From positions 1 to 5,407 of the forward strand of contig SKZP01000051.1 in NCBI GenBank assembly GCA_007127275.1: a stretch of DNA of 5,407 nt. Direction: 5' to 3'. Of this stretch, positions 1-5,196 are shown piece by piece (the stretch's first letter is position 1; every line of letters begins with the position of its first letter). The stretch comes from Planctomycetota bacterium. Its GTDB lineage: Bacteria; Planctomycetota; UBA8742; SKZP01. Position numbers and translations under genes: made by a program. The notes under the pieces were generated by a model that saw nothing but the letters and a program-made list of their open reading frames with translations, did not search any database and was not told the origin of the DNA.

Positions 1-31
1 ACGCGCAGGCGCACCGTGTCTCGCCCGCAAG

Positions 32-83
32 CCTCGCACTACAGCGAGATTCCCAGCCCTCGCACTACAGCGAGATTCCCAGC
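32..83. repeat. Perfect 26-bp tandem duplication across the DUF481 stop codon
   Basis: Positions 32-57 and 58-83 are identical 26-bp units lying directly head to tail. On the minus strand each unit holds the last five codons of the DUF481 gene (L-G-I-S-L), its TAG stop and eight further bases. Each unit contains the small dyad CTCGC-TGTAGT-GCGAG. The encoded protein is unchanged, because the first unit read already ends the frame; the second copy is untranslated. The identity of the two copies suggests a recent replication-slippage duplication, or an assembly artefact. Confidence 0.9.
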
Positions 84-1267
84 GTGGCAACGAGACGGAA
101 GTCGGTGTTGCGGAAGTTGGCTGCGGGTTGGTTCGCGTAGGACATTTCGGCGACGAAGCCCGCGGAGAAGATGTCGGTGACTTTGAAGTCCCCCGAAAGG
201 CGCGTCACGTTGTTCCAGTTGTCGGTGTCGTCGAAGGAAAGGTCGAAGCCGTTGTAGAACAACAACTCGAGGCTTTCGCTGGCGCTCCAGGTGAGTTGCA
301 ACGCGGCCGAGGCGCCGCCGTAGAGTTCGGATTCCTGGCCGACGCGGTCGCGGTAGGTGAACGTCACACCGAGGTCGAAGGTCAAGTCGAGGTCGTCGGG
401 CAGTCCCGGGTTGGCGGAGAGGCCGAGTTCATTCGCGTTCTGGAGCTGGATACCGGCGAGCAGATTGCTGCGCAGTGTGCTGCGAGCGAACGCGCCCCAC
501 CACGACTGAAAGAAGTAGCGGTATCCGACCTGACCGCGGTGAAAGCGCTCGGTGACCGACGCCGCGGCGCTGCGGCTTTCCTGGTAGCCGAACTCGTACT
601 CGAAGGTAAGGTTGTCGAAGTCGGTGGTCCGCCGCAGGCGGGTGAAGAGGCCGCTGCCGAAGGTCTCCGAGTTGCCGGCGGTGAACGTCATGGTCGCCTG
701 GGCACGGAAGCTCCACACGGCGTCGGGAATGGGCTCGACTTGCACGAGCATGTAGTCGCCGGGCACGAAGGGCTCCGGCTGCGCCTCGAACGGTTCGAGC
801 CACAGCTCCCCGTCACGGCTGACGAAACGAACCTCGACGGCCGACTCTCGCTTGCCGGTCTTGACGTGCATGAGGCGCGGCTCGGCAAGCTCGACCCGCT
901 CGACCTGCTCGGGCTCGACGGCAATGGTGCCGAAGCCTTCCGAATTGAGGCGGTACGAGCCGTCGCGCAGTCCTTGGAACGTCCCGTCGTGGATCTCGCC
1001 GTTGGTGAGAATGATGCGGTCATGCGCCGGCGCATCCGCGGGGGCGGCCTCGCCTTCCGTCGCCGGCGCTTCGTCGTCGCCGCCCTCCGCCTCGCCTGCC
1101 GCGTCGCTCGCCGGTGCCTCGTTGCCCTCGCTCAAGTCTGCGTCGGCACCCGCCCCGTTCGCTTCGCTCGTTTCTTCGGCACCGGCCACGGCGGCGACAG
1201 GAACCAAGATCCAAGCGAGAGACAAGAACACAATGAGCGGCAGCGGCCGCCGGTGAGAGTCACTCAT
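65..1267 (-). CDS. DUF481 family outer-membrane beta-barrel protein with signal peptide and acidic linker
   Basis: The product is 400 residues and of unknown substrate; DUF481 (YdiY-like) proteins are predicted salt- or stress-associated outer-membrane barrels. Residues 1 to about 30 form a signal peptide: RR after the start, a hydrophobic core LPLIVFLSLAWILVPVAAVA, then an AVAGA-type cleavage site. Residues 31-82 are a low-complexity Ala/Gly/Pro/acidic linker with 16 Asp/Glu and no Lys/Arg. Residues 83-125 (RIILTNGEIHDGTF and following) look like a small SH3-like beta module often found before DUF481. Residues 185-400 alternate polar and hydrophobic positions with aromatic girdles (YRYFFQSWWGAF), as expected for barrel strands. 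The C-terminus is Leu (LGISL) rather than the usual terminal Phe of outer-membrane proteins. The ATG at 1267 is chosen because the signal peptide begins there. The upstream in-frame ATG at 1360 would add 31 residues and bury the signal. No clear Shine-Dalgarno precedes 1267. The gene lies downstream of the ABC-F gene on the same strand, but 303 bp away, so it probably has its own promoter. Confidence 0.85.
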   Translation of the reverse strand: MSDSHRRPLPLIVFLSLAWILVPVAAVAGAEETSEANGAGADADLSEGNEAPASDAAGEAEGGDDEAPATEGEAAPADAPAHDRIILTNGEIHDGTFQGLRDGSYRLNSEGFGTIAVEPEQVERVELAEPRLMHVKTGKRESAVEVRFVSRDGELWLEPFEAQPEPFVPGDYMLVQVEPIPDAVWSFRAQATMTFTAGNSETFGSGLFTRLRRTTDFDNLTFEYEFGYQESRSAAASVTERFHRGQVGYRYFFQSWWGAFARSTLRSNLLAGIQLQNANELGLSANPGLPDDLDLTFDLGVTFTYRDRVGQESELYGGASAALQLTWSASESLELLFYNGFDLSFDDTDNWNNVTRLSGDFKVTDIFSAGFVAEMSYANQPAANFRNTDFRLVATLGISL

Positions 1268-1570
1268 GGTGGTGCACTCGAAAGGGGGGAGACGTTCTAC
1301 GGAGGGGGGCGGTGAAAGGTGTGAACCTACCTGAGCGACAAGCACGAAACAAGAGTGCACTCACACTTCCCACGGTTCGGGCTCGGACGACGCCGCGGGA
1401 CACGTTCCCTCCGTGCCGCCCCAAAGTGCGCCGGCGGGAAGGCGACTGTGAACGAACTCGCAAACGAGTCGGCGCCGCAGAGACGGCCGAGGGGTAGCCC
1501 AGGACAGCAGCGGGTGCAGCCGGCTTTGGTTGCAGCCGGCTGTACCGGGTGGGTCGGCGCCGGGGGTGAC
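1268..1570 (-). other. Intergenic region between ABC-F and DUF481 genes
   Basis: This 303-bp spacer is read on the minus strand as the ABC-F 3' region followed by the DUF481 leader. No coding sequence with family resemblance was found in it. It holds the hairpin at 1516-1543, a 10-bp perfect palindrome GAGTGCACTC at 1353-1362, a second GTGCACTC at 1272-1279 close to the DUF481 start, and GTGTGA (1319-1324) facing TCACAC (1361-1366). A promoter for DUF481 is expected here, but no convincing -35/-10 pair could be chosen by eye. Confidence 0.6.
1516..1543 (-). terminator. Hairpin downstream of the ABC-F stop, possible terminator without U-tract
   Basis: CAGCCGGCT (1517-1525) pairs with AGCCGGCTG (1534-1542), giving a 9-bp perfect stem with an 8-nt loop, extendable by a G-T pair at 1516/1543. 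The arms are also a direct repeat, TGCAGCCGGCT at 1515-1525 and 1531-1541, because AGCCGGCT is self-complementary. It begins 28 bases past the ABC-F stop on the minus strand. No T-run follows in the transcribed direction, so an intrinsic terminator is only one reading; transcript-end stabilisation is another. Confidence 0.35.
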
Positions 1571-3526
1571 TTACTCTTGGCGCTCGAGCCATTCGTGCTC
1601 GAGGTCGTCGAGGTGCTGCTTTTGTTCTTGGTATTGCGCGGTTAGCTTGCGGACGCGCTCGGGGTCTTCGTAGGTTTCGGCGTTGCCTAGCTCGACTTCG
1701 ATGTCGAGCACTTGTTGCGTGACCTCTTCAATGGTGCGCTCCAGCTCGGAGATGGAGCCGGGGAAGCGGCGCTTCGCCTTCTTCTTCGGTGCCGGCGGCA
1801 GGGAGGTGGCGGCGGCTTTGCGCTCGCGTTTCTTGCGCTCCGCGGCGCGTTGCGCCCGCTCCTTGCGCACCGTCTCGACCATGTCGGTGTAGTTGCCCCA
1901 GAACAGCCGGTGCTCCGGGCCGTTGCTCGTGTCGTCCCGCGAGGTCAGCGCGAAGCCGCGGCTCGGCGCGAGCCAGAGGATGCGGTCGCAGAGCTTGTCC
2001 AACAGGTAGCGGTCGTGGCTGACCAGCACAATGGTGCCGGTGTAGTCCTCCAGCGCCTCCTCGAGCGCCTCGCGACTGGGCAAATCCAGGTGGTTCGTCG
2101 GCTCGTCGAGAAAGAGCAGGTTTGCGTCGCTGAGAAAGATCTTCGCGAGGGTGACGCGCTTCTTTTCGCCGCCGGAGAGCACCTTGATCGGCTTGTACAC
2201 GTCGTCGCCGTGAAAGAGCAGCAAGGAAAGCAGATCCCGCAACGGCTTTTCGTCGTAGCGGGGGTAGGTGCGCTGAAGGTGATCCAGAATGCTCTGCTCG
2301 GGGTCCTCGAACGCTTCTCGCTGCGCGAGTATGGCCGAGTGGATGGTCACGCCGGTGTGTATGCTGCCGCCGCTCGGCTCAAGCTCCCCCGCGAGACACT
2401 TCAGTAGCGTCGTCTTCCCCGAGCCGTTGGGGCCGACAATGCCGAGCACCTCCCCCGGTTGCACCTCGAGGTCGAGCTCGCTGAACAGCGGCTCGCCCGG
2501 CACGTATTCGAAGTGCAAGTGGCGCGCGGTGACGACCTCGGCGCCGGTACGCCGCTCGGTTTGCAGGTCGAGTCGCACCTGATTTCGCGGCGCCTCCGGC
2601 CGCTCGAGCGCTTCATCGCGCTTAAACCGGTCGAGGCGCCGGCGCCGGCCTTTCGCCTCGCGGGTCCGCTGCCCGGCAATGTGCCGGCGGATGAACTCTT
2701 CCTGGCGCTCAATCTCTTGGCGTTGTTGCTCGTACTCCTTGAGCCGGCGCTCGTACTCCTCGGCCTTGAGTTGCCGGCTTTTCGAGTACCCCCCCTTGTA
2801 TTCGGTGAGACGCGTCCCTTCGAGCTCCCACGTTTTCGTCGTCACCTGGTCGAGGAAGTAGCGGTCGTGGCTGACCATCACCACCGCCCCCTTGAACTGC
2901 GAGGCGAGGAAGTCTTCGAGCCACTGTACGCCCCAGATGTCGAGGTGGTTCGTCGGCTCGTCGAGAAAGATCAAGTCCGGCGTGCCTAGCAGTACCTTGG
3001 CCAGGCCGAGCCGGGAGCGCTCGCCGCCGGAGAGGCCGTGGACAGGTTTGTCGAACTCGTCGCGGGTGAAGCCGACGCCCATCAACACGGCATCAACCTG
3101 ATGGTCAATGGTGTAGCCACCTTTCGCCTCCAACTCCGCCTGTAGGCCGCCGACCTCGTCGAGCAGTCGGTTCATCTCCGCCTCGGAGATGCCCGGCTCG
3201 GCCATCTTTTCGGAGAGTGCCTCGATGCGCGCTTCCAGTTCGCGCACATGGGCAAACGCGGTAAGCGCCTCCTCGCGCAGCAGGTTCTCGGGCTTGAGCG
3301 CCGGGTCCTGCTCAAGGATGCGCAGACGCAGCCCGGACTGCATGCGCACCGCGCCGTCCTCGGGCGTGATCCGGCCGACGAGGCAATTGAGCAGCGTCGT
3401 CTTGCCGGTGCCGTTGGCACCGATCAGGCCAATACGGTCACCGGGCTCGACGGCGCCGCTGGCGTGCTCGAAGCAGACCTGGGTGCCGAATGCCTTGGAT
3501 AGGTTGTCGAACGTGAGCAGCGACAT
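1571..3526 (-). CDS. ABC-F family ATPase (ribosome-associated translation factor, YdiF/YheS-like)
   Basis: The product is 651 residues with two ABC ATPase domains in tandem and no membrane segments. This is the ABC-F layout; these proteins bind the ribosomal E site and rescue or regulate stalled translation. Domain 1 has Walker A GANGTGKT (36-43), signature LSGGE (165-169), Walker B LIFLDEPTNHLD (D189/E190) and H-loop His220. A charged interdomain linker (about 244-320) contains EEFIRRHIAGQRTREAKGRR, which resembles YdiF/YheS-type linkers more than Uup or EttA. Domain 2 has Walker A GPNGSGKT (365-372), signature LSGGE (450-454), Walker B LLFLDEPTNHLD (D474/E475) and His504. A Lys/Arg-rich stretch (554-586) leads to a C-terminal coiled coil (about 590-651) like the ABC-F C-terminal domain. 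The ATG at 3526 gives the normal N-terminus (MSLLTFDNLSKAFG). An in-frame extension up to 3802 reads through the intergenic repeat and is not gene-like. No good Shine-Dalgarno precedes 3526. The precise subfamily is uncertain, so no symbol is given. Confidence 0.95.
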   Translation of the reverse strand: MSLLTFDNLSKAFGTQVCFEHASGAVEPGDRIGLIGANGTGKTTLLNCLVGRITPEDGAVRMQSGLRLRILEQDPALKPENLLREEALTAFAHVRELEARIEALSEKMAEPGISEAEMNRLLDEVGGLQAELEAKGGYTIDHQVDAVLMGVGFTRDEFDKPVHGLSGGERSRLGLAKVLLGTPDLIFLDEPTNHLDIWGVQWLEDFLASQFKGAVVMVSHDRYFLDQVTTKTWELEGTRLTEYKGGYSKSRQLKAEEYERRLKEYEQQRQEIERQEEFIRRHIAGQRTREAKGRRRRLDRFKRDEALERPEAPRNQVRLDLQTERRTGAEVVTARHLHFEYVPGEPLFSELDLEVQPGEVLGIVGPNGSGKTTLLKCLAGELEPSGGSIHTGVTIHSAILAQREAFEDPEQSILDHLQRTYPRYDEKPLRDLLSLLLFHGDDVYKPIKVLSGGEKKRVTLAKIFLSDANLLFLDEPTNHLDLPSREALEEALEDYTGTIVLVSHDRYLLDKLCDRILWLAPSRGFALTSRDDTSNGPEHRLFWGNYTDMVETVRKERAQRAAERKKRERKAAATSLPPAPKKKAKRRFPGSISELERTIEEVTQQVLDIEVELGNAETYEDPERVRKLTAQYQEQKQHLDDLEHEWLERQE

Positions 3527-3606
3527 CGCGGATACGGGCCAAGTCCAGAGGTGCGCTGCCGCGGATGTGAGGAGGGTGCGGCGGCCACAGCAAAACGAAT
3601 TGTTAT

Positions 3607-3680
3607 CCACGCCCACGGGCTTGGCTCGTGGGTCGCACCCAATTCCGAATTCGACCCACGGGCGGAGCCCGTGGACGTGG
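3607..3680. repeat. REPIN-like element 1: two facing CCCACGGGC hairpins
   Basis: Two short hairpins lie in inverted orientation. Hairpin 1 (3612-3632) has a 9-bp stem CCCACGGGC/GCTCGTGGG with one G-T wobble and loop TTG. Hairpin 2 (3656-3674) has an 8-bp stem CCACGGGC/GCCCGTGG with loop GGA. The whole element is also one large dyad: the outer arms 3607-3620 and 3667-3680 match at 13 of 14 positions, and the inner arms 3625-3635 and 3652-3662 at 10 of 11 plus a G-T pair. This is the architecture of REP doublets (BIME/REPIN). The same unit recurs at 4428-4495 and 4589-4609. Confidence 0.85.
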
Positions 3681-3729
3681 AAGCGACGCTTCTCCAAGCG
3701 GGCGGATACACGGTCGGACGCGCCTCCCC

Positions 3730-3758
3730 TTGCCCCGCCGTGACGGCCGCGGTAGGAT
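3730..3758 (+). promoter_or_regulatory. Candidate sigma70-type promoter for nuoI
   Basis: TTGCCC (3730-3735) and TAGGAT (3753-3758) are separated by exactly 17 bases; each matches its consensus at four of six positions. Initiation would fall near 3765, giving a leader of roughly 70 bases. The -10 hexamer sits inside a perfect dyad GCGGTA-GGA-TACCGC (3749-3763), which could be a regulator site. Such partial matches arise by chance, so this is a suggestion only. Confidence 0.3.
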
Positions 3759-3821
3759 ACCGCACCGCGAACTTGGCTGCGAGACGAGAGAACGCTTTGC
3801 ACGCGCAGTTGCCGTTAACAT

Positions 3822-3826
3822 AAGGA
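3822..3826 (+). promoter_or_regulatory. Ribosome-binding site of nuoI
   Basis: AAGGA lies nine bases before the ATG at 3836 and decides that start over the in-frame ATG at 3869 (Met12), which has no purine-rich sequence at a suitable distance. Confidence 0.65.
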
Positions 3827-3835
3827 CGCACCGCG

Positions 3836-4348
3836 ATGACCACGAGGACGACGCCGACCGAGCGCACCATGGATTGGATCGAACGGCTCTACCTGCCGGA
3901 GATCGTCCGCGGCTTGGCGAACAGTTTTAAGCACCTCGCGTTTCGCAAGAAGTATACGGTGCAGTACCCGGAGGTGAAGGCGGAGCGTTCGCCGCGCTTT
4001 CGCGGCAAGCACCGCCTAAAGTCCACCGTCTGGATGCTGCCCGACGGCACCAAGGACGCGCGCGAGAATTGCGTCGCCTGCTTCATGTGCTCCACCGCCT
4101 GCCCGGCCGAGTGCATCTACATCGAGCCCGCCCCCGTGCCGGAGCACTGGGCCGACCCCGCCACCGGCGATCCGACGCGCGAAAAGCGCCCGGCAATCTT
4201 CACCATCGACATGCTCAAGTGCATCTTCTGCGGCATGTGCGAAGAGGCCTGCCCCTGCGACGCAATCGAGCTCACCACCATGGGCTACCCCGTCGGCGAC
4301 ACCCGCGCCGAGTTCATTTACGAAAAAGAGCACCTGCTCGAGTCATAA
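3836..4348 (+). CDS. nuoI: NADH-quinone oxidoreductase subunit I (2x[4Fe-4S] ferredoxin-like, solitary)
   Basis: The product is 170 residues and matches the NuoI pattern. In complex I this peripheral-arm subunit carries clusters N6a and N6b and passes electrons towards N2 and quinone at the membrane interface. An amphipathic N-terminal helix (about 13-36, IERLYLPEIVRGLANSFKHL) is followed by YPEVKAERSPRFRGKHRL, equivalent to the conserved YPE...P.RYRG segment of NuoI. Cluster motif 1 is C79-x2-C82-x2-C85-x3-C89-P. Cluster motif 2 is C129-x2-C132-x2-C135-x3-C139-P, within CIFCGMCEEACPCDAI. The C-terminal FIYEKEHLL is also NuoI-like, and the protein ends soon after it, without the longer tail of E. 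coli NuoI. Extra cysteines at 93 and 141 sit beside the clusters. No other nuo gene is in the window, so this is a detached copy or one of a scattered set. A stand-alone ferredoxin role is the alternative. Confidence 0.88.
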   Translation: MTTRTTPTERTMDWIERLYLPEIVRGLANSFKHLAFRKKYTVQYPEVKAERSPRFRGKHRLKSTVWMLPDGTKDARENCVACFMCSTACPAECIYIEPAPVPEHWADPATGDPTREKRPAIFTIDMLKCIFCGMCEEACPCDAIELTTMGYPVGDTRAEFIYEKEHLLES

Positions 4349-4427
4349 GCCACACGTCCAGACAGCGTCCGTGCACCATGAGTCCCACTTCCCAAGGTGG
4401 CGGCTCGTGGCTGTGCAGGTGACCAAC

Positions 4428-4495
4428 AAGCCCACGGGCATCGCCCGTGGGTCGGAGGCGCAAACCGGATACCCACGGGCGAAGCCCGTGGGCTT
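4428..4495. repeat. REPIN-like element 2: two perfect CCCACGGGC hairpins
   Basis: Hairpin 1 (4431-4451) and hairpin 2 (4472-4492) each have a perfect 9-bp stem CCCACGGGC/GCCCGTGGG, with loops ATC and GAA. The outer arms AAGCCCACGGGC (4428-4439) and GCCCGTGGGCTT (4484-4495) are perfect 12-bp complements, and the inner arms (4443-4452, 4471-4480) are perfect 10-bp complements. The 18-base core between the inner arms is unlike that of element 1. It lies 79 bases after the nuoI stop, and the second hairpin runs into CTTTGCTCTT, so it may also end or stabilise the nuoI transcript. Confidence 0.88.
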
Positions 4496-4585
4496 TGCTC
4501 TTGACGTGCCACCCACGGATTGAATTGTGACAGTCTCCTAGCCTCGGACGCTAAGACTACAACGCAGGATTCTTCCCCCTCCTCC

Positions 4586-4620
4586 AAGCCCACGGGCGTC
4601 GCCCGTGGGTCGCACGCCAT
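4586..4620 (+). repeat. Solo REP-like hairpin of the same family
   Basis: AAG, then CCCACGGGC (4589-4597), loop GTC, then GCCCGTGGG (4601-4609), a perfect 9-bp stem. It is followed by TCGCACGCCATTCC, close to the TCGCACCCAATTCC that follows hairpin 1 of element 1. The shared flank shows that the repeat unit is longer than the hairpin and that this copy has the orientation of the left-hand unit of each pair. No intact facing partner is present. Confidence 0.8.
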
Positions 4621-4757
4621 TCCCCCCCCCGCCGGAGGAGCCGTCCGTTGCCCCGTTCGACGAGCGGACTTGAGCGGGTGTAACGCGGTGGTAACGGCAT
4701 AACTGGCGCGACTGCGAGACTTGCGAAAAGCGTCACCGTTCCGTAGCAGAGGCATCG

Positions 4758-5098
4758 ATGCGTGAGGGTCCGATCGATCTGGGTGCGGCCGAAGGATTTG
4801 CCGAGGGCGTGCCGGTTTGGTGCGACCTGCCCGAGCACGAGGGGGCGGTGGTCGTTTGCCGGCTCGGCACGGTGCTGCACGCGGTGGAGGCCGGTGCAGC
4901 CATCAACAGCGCGAGATGAATGGGGCGCACGTCGCCGGCGGGCTGCTTACCTGCCCGCATCACGGGGTCTGTTACCGAATGGACACAGGCGAGGTGGTGC
5001 GCAGCCGGGGCTTTCGCGGCCTCGCGCCGTTGCGGCGGGTGCGCGTGTACGAGTCGGCGGGGCACGTCTGGCTTGATTGGCGCGTTGAGCTGGAGTAA
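4758..5098 (+). pseudogene. Rieske [2Fe-2S] ferredoxin, frameshifted before the first cluster motif
   Basis: Read with one frame change, this encodes a 113-residue Rieske-type ferredoxin, the usual size for small soluble carriers that feed oxygenases or other redox enzymes. From the ATG at 4758 the frame gives LGAAEGFAEGVPVW and VVVCRLGTVLHAVE, the normal N-terminal Rieske strands, then departs and stops at TGA 4917. The neighbouring frame continues with RCSHQQREMNGAHVAGG and LLTCPHHGVCYRMDTGEVV to the TAA at 5096. Cluster ligands would be C47 and H49 (C-x-H) and C66 and H69 (C-x2-H), 16 residues apart, a standard Rieske spacing. Restoring one base near 4890 (GAG-GNC-CGG-TGC) rejoins the frames exactly as HAVE-x-RCSH. 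No canonical slippery heptamer is visible. Everything else is intact, so sequencing error or a very recent mutation is likelier than old decay. An ATG at 4916 overlaps the premature stop (ATGA) but would make a fragment lacking C47/H49. Confidence 0.8.
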
Positions 5099-5159
5099 GC
5101 TCTCCGACAGTCGCCGCTGCCACAGCGGGTGTTACGCGTGCGACACGGCGTGGCGCACA

Positions 5160-5196
5160 GCCCCGCATACCGCTACGGTTCGGTAACAGGCGGGGC
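5160..5196 (+). terminator. Strong two-part hairpin after the Rieske gene
   Basis: GCCCCGC (5160-5166) pairs with GCGGGGC (5190-5196), and inside it TACCG (5168-5172) pairs with CGGTA (5181-5185) around an 8-nt loop; A5167 faces the bulge ACAG. It starts 62 bases past the Rieske stop and is preceded by two other hairpins. No T-run follows, so it could be a structured RNA element rather than an intrinsic terminator. Confidence 0.35.

Larger units (their letters stand above)
3527..3835. other. Divergent intergenic region between ABC-F and nuoI
   Basis: This 309-bp region contains the start regions of both divergent genes, the paired-hairpin element at 3607-3680, a candidate promoter at 3730-3758 overlapped by a small dyad, and the nuoI ribosome-binding site. 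The most AT-rich patch (about 3592-3606) lies beside the repeat on the ABC-F side. For the ABC-F gene only a weak minus-strand pairing could be seen (TTGCTG, 17 bases, TCACAT), which is not enough to call. Open frames crossing the region are repeat translations, not genes. Confidence 0.6.
4349..4757. other. Repeat-containing spacer between nuoI and the Rieske gene
   Basis: This 409-bp stretch contains no recognisable gene. It carries REPIN-like element 2 (4428-4495), a probable remnant half-arm ACCCACGG (4511-4518), the solo hairpin (4589-4609) followed by a run of nine cytosines (4622-4630), and the leader of the Rieske gene. CATAAC (4698-4703) resembles a -10 hexamer, but TTGAGC (4670-4675) is 22 bases upstream, too far for a standard promoter. 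AGAGG (4748-4752) is a reasonable ribosome-binding site five bases before the ATG at 4758. Confidence 0.6.

Noticed and set aside
128..1315. Long plus-strand open frame (395 codons) opposite the DUF481 gene
   Set aside because: It is antisense to a gene with a clear signal peptide and barrel pattern. Its composition is Arg/Ala/Glu/Val-rich with no domain, as expected for the complement of a high-GC gene.
2080..2980. Near-identical stretches at about 2087-2125 and 2939-2975, and at about 2011 and 2862
   Set aside because: They encode the Walker B (FLDEPTNHLD) and H-loop (VSHDRY) motifs of the two homologous ATPase domains, so they are domain duplication, not a DNA repeat.
3592..3606. Minus-strand GGATAACAATT resembling the core of the lac operator
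   Set aside because: Only about 11 bases match, the symmetric partner half is missing, and no LacI-type gene or target is nearby; chance resemblance.
3527..3802. N-terminal extension of the ABC-F protein upstream of Met at 3526
   Set aside because: The added 92 residues translate the palindromic repeat and promoter region. ABC-F proteins begin right at the MSLLTFDNLSKAFG-type strand.
3551..3823. Short open frames across the repeat (for example containing GSWVAPNSEFDPRAEPVD)
   Set aside because: These are translations of the CCCACGGGC hairpins; similar strings arise from every copy, in several frames and on both strands.
4016..4333. Minus-strand open frame opposite nuoI
   Set aside because: It is antisense to eight correctly spaced cluster cysteines on the plus strand and has no recognisable domain.
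4589..4609. Repeats considered as a CRISPR array
   Set aside because: Only five hairpin units, irregular spacing, alternating orientation and no cas genes; this fits REP-type elements, not CRISPR.
4817..4890. Use of the TTG at 4817 as the start of the Rieske protein in the downstream frame
   Set aside because: The residues encoded before RCSH in that frame (MVRPARARGGGGRL and following) are not Rieske-like, whereas the other frame from ATG 4758 gives the normal N-terminal strands after a plausible ribosome-binding site.
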